Shown in pieces: positions 27,101 to 36,040 of a DNA stretch of 64,000 nt. The stretch lies in NCBI RefSeq assembly GCF_000004195.4, contig NC_030684.2:108601429-108665428 (forward strand), in the 5' to 3' direction. The stretch comes from Xenopus tropicalis (Eukaryota > Chordata > Amphibia > Anura > Pipidae). The notes beneath the pieces were generated by a model. That model had not been told where the DNA came from. It ran no database searches and worked only from the letters and a program-made list of their open reading frames with translations. Position 1 is the stretch's first letter. Each line of letters opens with the position of its first letter. Position numbers and translations under genes: made by a program.

Positions 27101-30100
27101 GTTTCCAATGGTTTTCTTGGTGACTGTGGTCCCTGCTAATTTGAGGTCATTAACTAACTTCTCCCGTGTAGTTCTAGGATGCTTTTTCACCTTTCTCAGA
27201 ATCATTGACACCCCACGAGGTGAGATCTTGCGTGGAGCCCCAGAGCGAGGTCGATTGATGGTCATTTTGTGCTCCTTCCATTTTCGAACAATCGCACCAA
27301 CAGTTGTCACCTTCTCTCCCAGCTTCTTGCTAATGGTTTTGTAGCCCATTCCAGCCTTGTGCAGGTCTACAATTTTGTCTCTGACATCCTTGGACAGCTC
27401 TTTGGTCTTTCCCATGCTGGAGAGTTTGGAGTCTGCTTGATTGATTGATTCTGTGGACAGGTGTCTTTTATACAGGTGACTAGTTAAGACAGGTGTCCTC
27501 AATGAGGTTGACTAATTGAGTAGAAGTGTCTAACCACTCTGTGGGAGCCAGAACTCTTAATGGTTGGTAGGGGTTCAAAAACTTATTTCACTCAATGAAA
27601 TGCAAATCAGTTGCTATCTTTTATTTAAAGTTATTTTTTCGATTTTCCTTTTGATGTGCTATCTGCCACTGTTAAAATAAACCTACCATTGAAATGATAC
27701 TGTTCTGAGACTTTTCATTTCTTTGTCATTGGACAAACTTACAAAATCAGTGAGGGGTCAAATAATTATTTCCTCCACTGTATATGCATAAAAGGAAGTA
27801 TGTAGAGAATGAATGTTCTGTGTGCACAGTAAGCTATGTCCTCATACATTAATGTTGACTGAGGGCTAAAAAAAATAGAAGATAAACCTGACCAAAAATG
27901 TCTTTCCCTTTAAGTGACACTGCAGAGTTTTCTGTCTTTTCACATAAAAATGCAAAGAAAATATCTAATGTGCAAAAGTACATAGTGTGTATTAGAGAGG
28001 GAAGGGATCAAGCCAGCAAGCTGATGTTGCCAAGAATGACTAGTGAAGACATGCCCCTACCCTCGCCAGCATTTCAAGGCTTTTCATCAGCTGCTCTGTT
28101 TGTAAACTCCGAGGCCCAACTCAGAACATTCCAATCGTATAAAAAATAAAGTCATATGGTATAAAGCAATTTAACACTGAAGTGCCGTCAGTATAGTGGG
28201 GCAGTATCTGCATTTCTCAGTGTTGCTTTCTAGGCCGTATTTCTGTACAGCAGAGGCAAATGCGTAAGTTACTAAAGGATTGTATTATAGAAAAATCATT
28301 GCATAATATAATAGGGGAATTGCGGGGTTGTACTTTAGAGATATTTTAAGATTAGATAGGAATTGTGGGGTGGTACTACTGCAAAAGCTGCATACATACA
28401 ATGACATACATTCTTCCTGAAGTGTGTAAGGTAACATGTATATCTCTGATCTTTGTGGCTTTAAATACACAGCTCACAGAGACACATTCCTATGCTCACC
28501 TGTGTAAGAATCTGTATGTACAGGCCCATAAGGATGAATGATGCCTATTTCTCTGTGCTTTCACTAGTATTGCAATAAAATGTGTCAAAGCTTGGGCACT
28601 CCTTGGCTAATGTAGGTGGTAAATTGCAGCAGTGCTGCTGCCTATAGGAACCAATGAGATCTTGTGTTAATTTCCTAACTTGTAGTAGGCTGATCAAAAC
28701 ATATCGCTGATAGTTTGCTGTGGGTAGCTACACTGTTAAAATGAAGCACCTCAATAAGGAAATCAGAACCTATGTGTAGGCAGCCTTAGGCTATGTACAT
28801 GGGGCACCAGCAGAATAAAATACTATTTTTAAACTGTCATTGTTTCTAAATATTTGACTACCACTCTTCTTTCCCAGAGGCCATTGATTGGCCATTAGTT
28901 TCCTGTGCCTCTATACCATATCCTAATGAGAACATAACCAAGTAATAAATTCATATAAGCTAGGAAAACACATGAAGAGGAACATAACTATAGGTTTAAC
29001 TCTTGCTATTTCCATTAGACTTATAGAAAGAGAAACGGATAAAGATACAGTTGCAGGTGTCCTTTATATAAATATTACAGATAAGCCATACCTTTTCCTT
29101 CTATAAACGAGCATTTTATATTCACATTATTATATTCACCTTAATATAATATAAAGTCTATAGCAAGTAAGCTTCAAGTTGGCTATGGACAGCCTTATTC
29201 TTTGTTCATGGGTAAGATGCGGATGCCCCGCTGCTTAGCCTACACTAAAATCAGAAGTCCTTCTTCTTTCTCAAGCTATTGATAAACAACACGTGCAATA
29301 TGTATAATCATAATGCTCACAGAAGCCATGGAAACCATAACATACAAATAACAGGTAAGCACAAACACTGGTTACCTCAACAATGTGTTTCTTAGGGCTG
29401 CACAAAAGCTCCCACTGTACATTTTTCTGAGACAAAAACATTCCAGAGCAGTGAATAAAATAAAATGAGCAGAATGAAAACAGAAAGTGAAAAGGCAGCA
29501 AAAAGGAATGTCAGTGATAGATGGTGAGCGGGGAAGGTGCAAGCCAAGGGTTTGGCCTTTACACAACATTTCATGAAACATCTTTCCTCATTGCTCAAAT
29601 AAAGTAACAGAACCTTAATTCCACCCCCAAATAGCTCTGCTCTCTTCCTGAAACCAGAGAACTCTGAAGTTTCCTTGTCTATAAAGGCAAAAGCACTTGC
29701 CACTGAATGGGGATTCTGATGCTCCCTTAATGTGCTCCTGTTTACCTCCATCTTAGCGTATGGCTAAATAAACAGACGAAGATGATCTCTGTGGCTCAGG
29801 TTTTTAGGATCCTTTGTATGGCATTTTAAGGTTAGAGTCACCTTACAAACAATGCTTTTGTTTCGTGGGTTTCCCATGATGGCACTTTAAGCCCCTACTC
29901 AATCGGCTGTTCATCTGTTTTCCAAATAGAGAAAAGATTAGCACTAATATCAAGGCCATTTAAATCCATTTGGGAAGTGAGCTTGGCAAGAAGCTTCTTC
30001 AGAGACAGAAGGATTACTCAAATCTCCTTCAAGCCATTGACTTGCAAAGGCACTAGGTCCTCTTTTCTATGGAAGAGTGAAAATCATGATATCAATATGC

Positions 30101-33100
30101 AGATCTGTACATTTGTTTTTACCATAGCTGTTTTGGCTAACATCACCAGTTATTATTTTAATACACTCAAAATGCTATTCTATCATTTGCTACAATCTGT
30201 ACTGCTAGTTTTGACGTACAATTAAAAGACTAGCAGTAGTCAGCTCTCCTTCCGCCAAGACTCCAGTTCCTAAGCACAGAAAAATTAGTCAGATTGTGTT
30301 GTGTCAGTAACCTAATGTGACAGGGATGGCTTGACTGTTAGGAATAACTTATACCCTGGGACAAATTGCTATTAAATAAACTATAAATGTGGCGACACAT
30401 TATTGGTTACAGAGCCCTTTGCAACTTCATAGGATTCTCTGTTTTTCCTGAAGCCAACAAATACACCAAATTATTACCATAGCTATGGGTTCTGATAAGG
30501 TTGTCAAGTTTTTATAAAGTACATACAATGAATTGGCTTCAGATATTTCATGTTTGTTTTCTCTTTTCAGTCAGCCAGTGGTTTACCAGCAGTTAGCGGC
30601 TTTGTGGCAGCTTCAGGCATGACGCCATACCCAACAACTGCGCCAGTTTCCCCTTACATGGCATACAGCACAGCAGCTCCCACGGGCTACGTGACAGGGC
30701 ATGGATGGCAGCACACCGGTGGCACCCCACTGTCCCCTCACAGCTGTGACATCACGGCATCATTAGCATTCAAAGGCATGCACACAGCACGGGAAGGTAA
30801 GTGCCAAGGCCCACAGCTTTATGTGCAGAATGAACCTATGCTTAATTAGGAAATATTTTGGTGCAGTTATATATAAACAAAGTTACACCATTACATGCTA
30901 TTAAGAATCAGGCCCGGATACATGGCGAGGCCACTAAGGCCCAGGCCTAGGGCGGCACAACTGTAGCTGCACATACACATTGCTTGTATATGGTACACTG
31001 GGAACAGGTTGCGCATCACGTCCTGTCCCCACTAATCTGTAGGTGCGATAAACCAACAGACTTGTGCGATCAGGGTGGTTAATGAGGGCAGCCTCTGGGC
31101 GCCTTCATTACAAATCCGGTGCTGTTAAGAATTACAGCCATTACATTAGAAAATGAGCAGAATTATGGATTTAAAATCTCTATAGACATAATACTATTAT
31201 AGTACGATTTAGCTCCCAATGGTGTTGTGCAGCTAGAAAAATATCTATGTAATGTAGAGTGCTGGTGCTAAATAAACATGTTAACAAGTGCTCTGATTAT
31301 GGTCTTGTGAAGACCTTAAAATTAACTATTCTTCACTTTTTATTTTTTGTGTTTTTTTTTTTAATTATTTAGCCTTTTGTTCAGCAGCTCTCCAGTTTGC
31401 AATTTCAGCAGGTACCTGGTTGCTAGGTTCCAAATTTCCCTAGCAGCCAGGCTTGCATAAGAGACTGGAATATGAATAGGAGAGGGGATGAATAGAAAGA
31501 TAAGTTAAAAAAAAAAAAAAGTTGCAGATAATAAAAACTCACAAAAATTCAAAAAGAATTAAATAATGAAGACCAATTAAAAAGTTGCTAAGAAGCATTC
31601 TATAACATATTTAAACTTAACTCCAAGGTAAACCACCACTTTAAAAATTATTTAATCTAATAATGCCATAGCACAAATAAGTATCCATTGACCAAGTTAT
31701 TACATGCATTTCTATTTCTTCCATTGCACCCAAGTTTAATAGTATGAGTGAGTGGAAATTAAAGGTCAATAGATGTGAACCATGGGTGCTTAGTGAAGCA
31801 CGTATATCGGATTTGTTATTCCAGTAGTTGTTCCAGTTGACCCTTCTGGTCTGCACCAAGTGGGGGTATATTTATTATGGATTTAGCGGGATTGTGTAAA
31901 AAGTGGATTGAAACATTACCGGCGATGTTACTCATAGCAGCCAATCAGATGTTTTGCTTTGGTTTTCTAATTGTTGAAATCTGATTGCTGGTTGCCCATG
32001 GCAACATCACTCGTAATGCTTCACTCCACTTTCTACACAGCATGATAAATATACCCCTAAGGCTTAATTCTTAGGGGGCCATTTACCAACGTTCATATTA
32101 AATTTTTTTTTTTTTTTACGATTCATGTTTTTTTTGCACTAAAATTTGCTTTTTTTTGTTAAAAAAAAGAAACATTTTTTAAAGATTTATTAAGTGTAAA
32201 ACCATGAAAAACACTAATACAAAAAGTTGCCATCTATCAAGATCATGTAGAAGTCAATGGGAGCTGCCCTAGGCAAGTTGTAACAATCTTTATTTAATTT
32301 GTGGTTTTAGAGATTTTTTTTTTTTCATTTATAAGTCCACGAAGATTTGTGTAAAATCATAAAAACCACGAAAAATGTGTGGCTTTTGTATTCTTTTTGT
32401 TTTCATTCCACATTTTAAGTCTTTCATGCTTTTTCAATTCGGATCTTTTAATAAATGATGAGACATTTGTGGTTTTCACGGAAGTTCATTTGCGGTTTTA
32501 AAAAACTCTAGAACCACTAAAATCAGAACGTTGATAAATCTGCCCCTTATTGTATACTTGGCCCTATTAAATAAAACCGTATGGATAGAGAACAGGGAGA
32601 TGATGAGCAATTTGCAAAACAGACGTGTAAAAAAAAATGTATTGAGTACGCATAGAGGTAGCCTTTGGATAACATGAAATACATATGGCTACCTCTATGT
32701 GTACCTAAATAAATCAATTATACTCATTTTTTACACACCTATTTTGAAGATTGAGTGCCTGCTCTCTATCCATACAGTTGTTTCTGCTCCCCTAGCTGTA
32801 GGCTCAGGGCGGTGCACCTTGGCTATGGACTGTGGTGAGTTCCTGGGTTACTTTTTGAACCATTACAACTTTTATGTATTAAATAAAATGCACATTCAGT
32901 TGAGGAGCACCTTCTGAAACTGTTGTCCTTCCTTCTAAATATAGTTCATACATCAATAAGAATGGCTGTAACGCAAGCAGATCCTCTGTTAAAATTAATA
33001 TTTAAAAATATATTTTAGCCCCAATGACCACCTAACCCCGCACTTTGTATATATGCCTGCCTTGGGCACAAATTGAAATTGTAAGTATGCTAACACATGT

Positions 33101-33255
33101 TTAATGCATTTGGAATATTTTGGTTACGTTCATCATTGTTTTTATTTTCTATCCCTGCAGCAGAAGAATCCAAGCTGAGCATCCATACACGCAAGTCCCC
33201 ACAATCCTACCACACACAACGCCATGGGACAGTTGCTCATATGCCAAGTGCATAG
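2853..33255 (+). CDS. pax9: pax9 coding sequence, five-exon model (paired box protein Pax-9)
   Basis: Join of 2853-2856, 3318-3938, 8484-8620, 30571-30796 and 33161-33255, 1083 nt, predicting 360 residues. Every junction has GT donor and AG acceptor and the phases agree. The protein opens with the paired domain (about residues 4-130), has the octapeptide HSVTDILG at 194-201 and no homeodomain, which defines the PAX1/PAX9 subgroup. The exon 3 and 4 segments (EEWSSL, GHGWQH, SLAFKGM) match PAX9 rather than PAX1 as I know these proteins. Pax9 is a nuclear DNA-binding transcription factor needed for pharyngeal pouch, tooth, limb and axial skeleton development in vertebrates (family knowledge). 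The octapeptide is the Groucho/TLE co-repressor contact in this family. Mammalian PAX9 is 341 residues, so this model is a little longer because of exon 5. Exons 2-4 are very secure; the last exon is less so. Confidence 0.93.
3181..3275. repeat. 11-12-bp minisatellite in pax9 intron 1
   Basis: About eight copies of TGTGCCCTATG with an optional extra G, ending roughly 40 bp before the exon 2 acceptor. It lies inside the 461-bp intron 1. Confidence 0.93.
3318..3938 (+). CDS. pax9: pax9 exon 2: paired domain and octapeptide
   Basis: The exon follows the acceptor CTCTTTGCAG (ends 3317) and stops at the donor GTAAGA (3939). It encodes residues 2-208 plus the first base of codon 209. The paired domain runs from about residue 4 to 130. 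Its N-terminal PAI half contains the helix-turn-helix segment [21 protein letters not shown] linker with [10 protein letters not shown] follows, then the C-terminal RED half with [10 protein letters not shown] and [17 protein letters not shown]. After a variable proline, histidine and alanine-rich stretch come the conserved [17 protein letters not shown] residues, with the octapeptide HSVTDILG at 194-201. The exon is markedly GC-rich. Nothing looks disrupted. Confidence 0.97.
4015..4440. repeat. degenerate tandem repeat in pax9 intron 2
   Basis: A unit of about 40-45 bp built on 'attccatacagaaacatttatttctagggtttc' recurs roughly ten times with heavy divergence between 4015 and 4440. The long open frames here (Thr-Phe-Ile-Ser-Arg-type repeats) come from the repeat and not from a gene. 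Confidence 0.75.
4655..4682. repeat. (TA)n microsatellite
   Basis: About 14 TA dinucleotides in pax9 intron 2. Confidence 0.9.
5109..5204. repeat. (GATA)n microsatellite
   Basis: About 23 GATA/GATAGATGATA units with a few GATG interruptions, in pax9 intron 2. Confidence 0.95.
7363..7374. promoter_or_regulatory. perfect palindrome with paired homeodomain-type sites
   Basis: GTGATTAATCAC is a 12-bp perfect palindrome in pax9 intron 2, containing two back-to-back TAATC/GATTA half-sites, the kind bound by Otx/Pitx and other homeodomain proteins. TAATTATT follows 10 bp downstream, in a repeat-free stretch. The regulatory role is inference from motif content only. Confidence 0.3.
8240..8312. repeat. 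(GATA)n microsatellite
   Basis: Two blocks of GATA repeats separated by GACAGTCAG, ending about 170 bp before pax9 exon 3. Confidence 0.93.
8484..8620 (+). CDS. pax9: pax9 exon 3
   Basis: Acceptor CCCACCCTAG ends at 8483 and donor GTAAGC begins at 8621. The exon is 137 nt and completes the Val codon split after exon 2, then encodes 45 residues (210-254), ending on a codon boundary. The translation begins [18 protein letters not shown] and continues through [18 protein letters not shown], matching the region that follows the octapeptide in other Pax9 proteins. It is part of the serine/proline-rich C-terminal transactivation region. The open frame runs on past the donor, but the splice site and homology place the end at 8620. 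Confidence 0.93.
9290..9770. promoter_or_regulatory. CpG-rich islet in pax9 intron 3
   Basis: By eye this stretch has about 30 CpG dinucleotides in under 500 bp (GCGATCGG, ACCACCGCGCAC, AACGTCGTTTCGC, CCGCTGCGACAC), whereas neighbouring intron sequence has very few. It starts about 0.7 kb past exon 3. It could be a protected regulatory element or a young CpG-rich transposon that has not decayed. A 102-residue open frame on the - strand has no recognisable content. Confidence 0.4.
10295..10645. repeat. T2-like dispersed repeat (partial)
   Basis: Shares CTTTCAAATGGGGGTCACTG, TTATTGTTATTG, the GGTTGCTAGGG segment and CTGGAGAGCTACTAAA with the copies at 25469, 31318, 36963 and 53469. The outer ends are not clear here. 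Confidence 0.75.
11519..11783. mobile_element. palindromic MITE-like repeat, 'ggtggccatacac' family
   Basis: Ends are imperfect inverted repeats (AAGGTGGCCATACACGTTA on the left, GTGTGTACGCCCAGCTTT on the right). 'gtggccatacac' ends are common in Xenopus non-coding DNA. The following 270 bp, to about 12050, is related satellite-like sequence whose limits I cannot set. Confidence 0.55.
14310..14463. mobile_element. small inverted-repeat element
   Basis: Left end GGTCCAGACTGGGATTC and right end GATTGCCAGTCCAGACCTG are inverted repeats around a GGCCC/GGGGCCC-rich middle, resembling the 'cagtgtcagactgg' elements at 44976 and 55097. Confidence 0.5.
15881..16254. mobile_element. MITE-like repeat ending in 'ataaatctgcc'
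   Basis: Left end GGGGGGGCATTTACTAAC and right end TTAATAAATCTGCCAATG are inverted repeats. The inner GATCATGTAGAAGTCAATGG segment is shared with the element at 32071 and, reversed, with about 42395-42420. Confidence 0.6.
16308..16615. mobile_element. palindromic repeat, 'aggtatggga...tcccatacct' family
   Basis: Starts TACAGGTATGGGACTTATT and ends GGATCCCATACCTGTA, with internal blocks CCAGAATGCTCGGGACCTGG and TTTCTGGATAATGG. The same blocks recur at 52081, 60244 and 61720. This is one of the most common short non-autonomous repeats in Xenopus sequence as I know it; no coding capacity. Confidence 0.8.
18217..18252. repeat. (TC)n-(TA)n compound microsatellite
   Basis: About 10 TC units followed by about 6 TA units. 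Confidence 0.88.
22658..22866. mobile_element. palindromic MITE-like repeat with nested hairpins
   Basis: Outer inverted repeat TTAGGGCTGTGGCACACGGG / CCCCATGTGCCACTGCCCTTAA. Inside, GGGGAGATTAGTCG and CGACTAATCTCCC recur as nested hairpin arms, with a second pair around GGCAAGAATCTGG / CCAG-type sequence. No coding capacity. Confidence 0.75.
24102..24169. repeat. (TA)n microsatellite
   Basis: About 68 bp of TA repeat with one CAG interruption at about 24147. Confidence 0.95.
25469..25842. repeat. T2-like dispersed repeat
   Basis: Begins ATTAAAGAGGTAGTTCACC and contains TTTAGCAGCTCTCCAGTTTG, GGTTGCTGGTGTCC and CCCCCATTTGAAAGCTAGAG, in the opposite orientation to the 36963 copy. Confidence 0.75.
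26171..26380. repeat. left terminal inverted repeat of Tc1-like element
   Basis: 210 bp, starting CAGTGGAGG and ending TTTGAACCC; reverse complement of 27571-27780 with no mismatch seen by eye. Confidence 0.93.
26395..27415 (-). pseudogene. Tc1-like transposase, frameshifted near the C-terminus
   Basis: The frame from the ATG at 27415 ([20 protein letters not shown]) is open for 295 residues to a TAG at 26528-26530. It holds the N-terminal helix-turn-helix DNA-binding region ([12 protein letters not shown]), GRPR-type hinge ([10 protein letters not shown]), and the DD34E catalytic triad: Asp in LWSDETK, Asp in VFQHDND, Glu in DLNPIENLW, with 34 residues between the last two. After VAQRQ the frame is lost; the expected [10 protein letters not shown] continuation appears in another frame, and an extra G near 26495 shifts it again before the expected C-terminus. 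The upstream in-frame Met at 27502 is not used in this family. All catalytic residues remain, but the tail of about 45 residues is scrambled, so it is probably inactive. Confidence 0.85.
27571..27780. repeat. right terminal inverted repeat of Tc1-like element
   Basis: 210 bp, starting GGGTTCAAA and ending CCTCCACTG, next to the TA at 27781-27782. Confidence 0.93.
30571..30796 (+). CDS. pax9: pax9 exon 4
   Basis: The acceptor has a long pyrimidine tract (TTTTCTCTTTTCAG, ends 30570); the donor GTAAGT starts at 30797. The 226 nt encode residues 255-329 plus the first base of codon 330. Recognisable Pax9 segments are [31 protein letters not shown] and [12 protein letters not shown]. If the donor is not used the frame continues [16 protein letters not shown] to a TAG at 30847-30849, giving a 346-residue protein close to the mammalian length, although that tail does not resemble the mammalian one as I recall it. 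Exon and frame are secure; which 3' end predominates is not. Confidence 0.94.
31318..31642. repeat. T2-like dispersed repeat
   Basis: Contains TTCAGCAGCTCTCCAGTTTG, GGTTGCTAGGTTCC and AATGAAGACCAATTAAAAAG, as in the copies at 25469 and 53469. Confidence 0.7.
31862..32057. mobile_element. palindromic MITE-like element
   Basis: Starts GGGGTATATTTATTATGG and ends CATGATAAATATACCCC (inverted repeats). The interior has paired arms around GTAAAAAGTGGATTGAA and TTCACTCCACTTTCTACA, and GCAGCCAATCAGATGTTTTG / AATCTGATTGCTGGTTGCC. Confidence 0.8.
32071..32548. mobile_element. MITE-like repeat with 'aacgtt' ends
   Basis: Left end GGGGGCCATTTACCAACGTTC and right end GAACGTTGATAAATCTGCCCC form an inverted repeat. 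It shares GATCATGTAGAAGTCAATGG with the element at 15881. Confidence 0.75.
33161..33255 (+). CDS. pax9: pax9 exon 5: predicted C-terminal tail
   Basis: A good acceptor (TTTTCTATCCCTGCAG, ends 33160) joins in phase to exon 4 and yields about 31 residues ([20 protein letters not shown]...VAHMPSA) before TAG at 33253-33255. A second AG three bases on (33163) would drop only one residue. The tail is basic and serine/histidine-rich. It does not match the short mammalian PAX9 tail I know, but it sits where PAX1 has a separate terminal exon, and zebrafish pax9 is reported to have alternative C-termini. The exon call rests on splice-site quality and phase rather than clear homology. Confidence 0.6.
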
Positions 33256-34620
33256 ACCAGAGACTAGTCAGACTCACCCCAATATTTCTCATGTAAACTT
33301 TGTAAAAGTTCAGTTGCCATCAAAATCCTTGATTCTGAATCAGTTGGAGCTGTGCCAGAGATATGGAATCTCACACCTGGAACATGCCAGTTACATAAAC
33401 ACCTGAAAGCTGCACCAAACTGTCATCTCTAGGATCCAGGGTCCGTGTCAAGGATACACCTGGTGGGCATTGTGTGAAACTACCTTCATCAGGTTCACTG
33501 AACCACAACTCTGTCTGTTACCAATGGAATTTGAAAGACGTGCCATTATTTCAGTTGTACTCAAAGCCTTCCAGGCATTTATTTTTGTCAATTTTTTTGT
33601 TTTTATAAGATATTTTTTTGTTACAAAACCCTTTTAACCATATGAAGCTCTAACCCAAGGACATGTTCCACTTGTGAAACCTGAGCATAATGTGAAGAGG
33701 AAATGAAGGGATGTTGGACTCTTACCTCATGCTGTTCGTCAGCAACCAAAAATGGGGTCAATGGGGTTTAAAACCCAAAACTACATAAGGGACAAGCGAG
33801 TCACTCAAAGTGGCCAAACCAGATAAGATCTGGAGGACACACAAAGAAACCAATTCTCCTCCCCTCTTTAGTGTTCTAATTCCAGTCTGTCAGAGAAAGT
33901 ATGACCAATTACACATCCCTACCGAGAAAAACAGGAAGAGTCAAGAAACACTTATTTGTGATGTCCTATATGTTTTAATTATTATGGTCCAATTTCAGTG
34001 TAATTATAAGGGTGGGGAGGGTGGCTTAATAGGGTTTGGCTTAATAGCCAAAGGTCCAGATTTGTGTAGATTATTCCGGTTTCTGGAAACCATTGCCCAG
34101 TGAAAATTTTATACAAATTTAATGAACTATCTGGATAACCTTTTTTTCCAGCAAAGGGTGATTGTGCGGAGTGTTTTTGTTACAGGCTCGTGTGATGATG
34201 AATGGCTTGGAAACTCACACCACAGATAATGGATTTATCAGCTGTTTTAACAAGAGGGTTCATTTGAAGCACTTAAAAGACGTGAGCTGTAAGCACAGTA
34301 CTTGCACAGATCCAGGTGTAATGGGGGGGTCGGGTACTAGAAGTTCTCTCCTGCAGGTTCTCAAACAGTCCAACAATAAATGCCATTTAAGTCATGGGCA
34401 GCTAATACTGGATTGGGTCTTTTAAAAAGTAAAAGGCTTGTGGCTTAAAGACACTATGTAATTCCATGGATTTTTTTCAACTTTGAGCCTTTGCGGCATG
34501 AGGTTACAAACGCAATGGAACAAGTATCCATTTTTAAGCTTTATTCTGCGCCACTTTTCTAAAACTGTATGTGCTTTTTACTACCATTGCAATAAAGTGG
34601 AAGCACTCACCCATGGAAAA
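33256..34620 (+). other. pax9: pax9 3' UTR (predicted)
   Basis: No coding signal continues after the exon 5 stop. An AATAAA at 34591-34596 is a plausible main poly(A) signal and would give a 3' UTR of about 1.35 kb. Other AATAAA copies lie at about 34375 and at 35240-35245, so the end is uncertain. Short open frames in this stretch have no recognisable content. Confidence 0.5.
34591..34596 (+). terminator. candidate pax9 polyadenylation signal
   Basis: Canonical AATAAA, 1.34 kb downstream of the exon 5 stop, followed within about 40 bp by a GT/T-rich stretch (TGTCCTGTGTTTTTAAC). Alternative signals occur nearby, so the assignment is tentative. Confidence 0.45.
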
Positions 34621-35847
34621 GATTGTCCTGTGTTTTTAACATTTATTTATAAAAAATATGAATTTCCAGAGGTATGTTTTAGTATTGGGATACTGAGCAT
34701 ATTTTATTATGCACAATAATGGGATGTGCAGTGTTTTTAGTATTAATGGGCAATACAATAACAAGAGGTTCTTATGTGAGACAGAAAAAGGAATATATAA
34801 AGGGGAACTCTACCCAAAGACTATTATTTATAATAAAAGAAAATGTACTTCTAAGAAAGTTTGTTTAGAATGACATGTTCATTCATTATACAAAAAACTG
34901 TTTTTGGGTAAAGCTTTTAGTATTTTGCTATGTTTTTAGTATTTCTTTTAAATTATCTGCTATCCTATTCTGTCTTTAATCATCTTTAAAATTAATTCTG
35001 AGCCTATTTTTTGTGAAAATTACTTTTATATATCATATACATATATCAGGCCATTTACTATGCTTCTAGTCCTTCATTCAGACCCCTACCTTGTTGCTGT
35101 ACCTTGTAGGGGACTGCTAGCCTGCAGGAGGCAAATCTGTGCTTCCAAAACCCGAGCCACTGGTTGGGGATCACTGCCTTAGGTCTTCCAAGGAAAAGTA
35201 AAAAAGACCAAATGCAAGGAAAGGTTTTAGAGTTCTCACAATAAATGTTTCCATCAGTGTGTTATTTAAAATGATACTTGTGCCTGTGTGTTTCAGCTCA
35301 CCCCACTGTTATTGTTATTGGGAAAATAAGCTTCAGACTTTAAATATGTCAGAGAGAAAATGTGTAATTGTCCAAATGCAGAGTAATCCCCTAATGTACC
35401 ATTACTTAAGGCAGAAGTCTACTCTACTCTTGGAAGTCTTATCTCCATACAGTACAAGAACAATATATTATTGCTTTTTTGGTGAAGGGATGGCTCAGGA
35501 GAGTGGGTAAAAGCAAATGATAGTCCTACACCTAGCCCACAGAAACTAGGTATTCAAGGTTCCAGTTTATGAAACTTAATGATAGACATGTATTTAAGAA
35601 CATGGTAAAATGGCAACCAAGGCAAGAGCACTTAGCATCAAATTGTTAAGTTCTTGCATTATATAGAAAAATGAAATATGCCATTAATACACTATGCTGA
35701 TTATAGGGTTGCCCCCTGTCCAGAAAAGCATACAGGACTCTGTAGTGAATGACACAGTGATTGGGCAATCACCGATTGCAGCGTCAGAGTCCCGTTCCCT
35801 GACATCACCCATCCTTAGACTTACCTACTCTGAAAGGTGGCAACTCT

Positions 35848-36040
35848 GGCCAACACGGAGCTACTAGTAGCAGCTACTTGTCACGGTTACAAAAACAGAC
35901 AATGCTGATCATTTACTGATAATTGTCTCTACGTGTGTTTTAGAAGAGGCAGTTCTCAGTATTGTCTATGGCAGGGTATTTTCTGGTGTTTAGTAGCCAT
36001 GACAAGTAGCTGCTACTAAGTAGCTCTGTGTGTCTTTGCC
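35848..36040. mobile_element. inverted-repeat element
   Basis: Left arm ACACGGAGCTACTAGTAGC and AGCTACTTGTCACGGTTAC pair with the right arm TAGTAGCCATGACAAGTAGC and CTACTAAGTAGCTCTGTGTG. No coding capacity. Confidence 0.75.

Larger units (their letters stand above)
26171..27780 (-). mobile_element. complete Tc1/mariner-type DNA transposon, 1610 bp
   Basis: Both ends are CAGTGGAGGAAATAATTATT inward, flanked by the TA target duplication at 26169-26170 and 27781-27782. The terminal inverted repeats, 26171-26380 and 27571-27780, are 210 bp each and look identical on manual comparison, which suggests a recent insertion or recent gene conversion. Between them lies a transposase gene on the - strand. 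Long inverted repeats, TA duplication and a DD34E transposase define a Tc1-like element. It sits inside pax9 intron 3 in antisense orientation. Confidence 0.95.
8621..30570 (+). other. pax9: pax9 intron 3 (22 kb)
   Basis: The largest pax9 intron. No exon of any gene was recognised in it. It contains a CpG-rich islet (about 9290-9770), many dispersed Xenopus-type repeats, a 68-bp (TA)n, and a complete Tc1-like transposon (26171-27780). Long stretches such as 12100-15880, 16620-22650 and 28000-30500 hold no feature I can name beyond short simple repeats. Confidence 0.8.
30797..33160 (+). other. pax9: pax9 intron 4
   Basis: 2.4 kb between a GTAAGT donor and a CTGCAG acceptor. It holds a T2-like repeat (31318-31642) and two MITE-like elements (31862-32057 and 32071-32548). 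No other exon was recognised. If the exon 4 donor is unused, the first 53 bp are coding. Confidence 0.6.

Noticed and set aside
26630..27344. Open frames on the + strand inside the Tc1-like element
   Set aside because: They are antisense to the transposase, which has clear domain and catalytic motif matches on the - strand.
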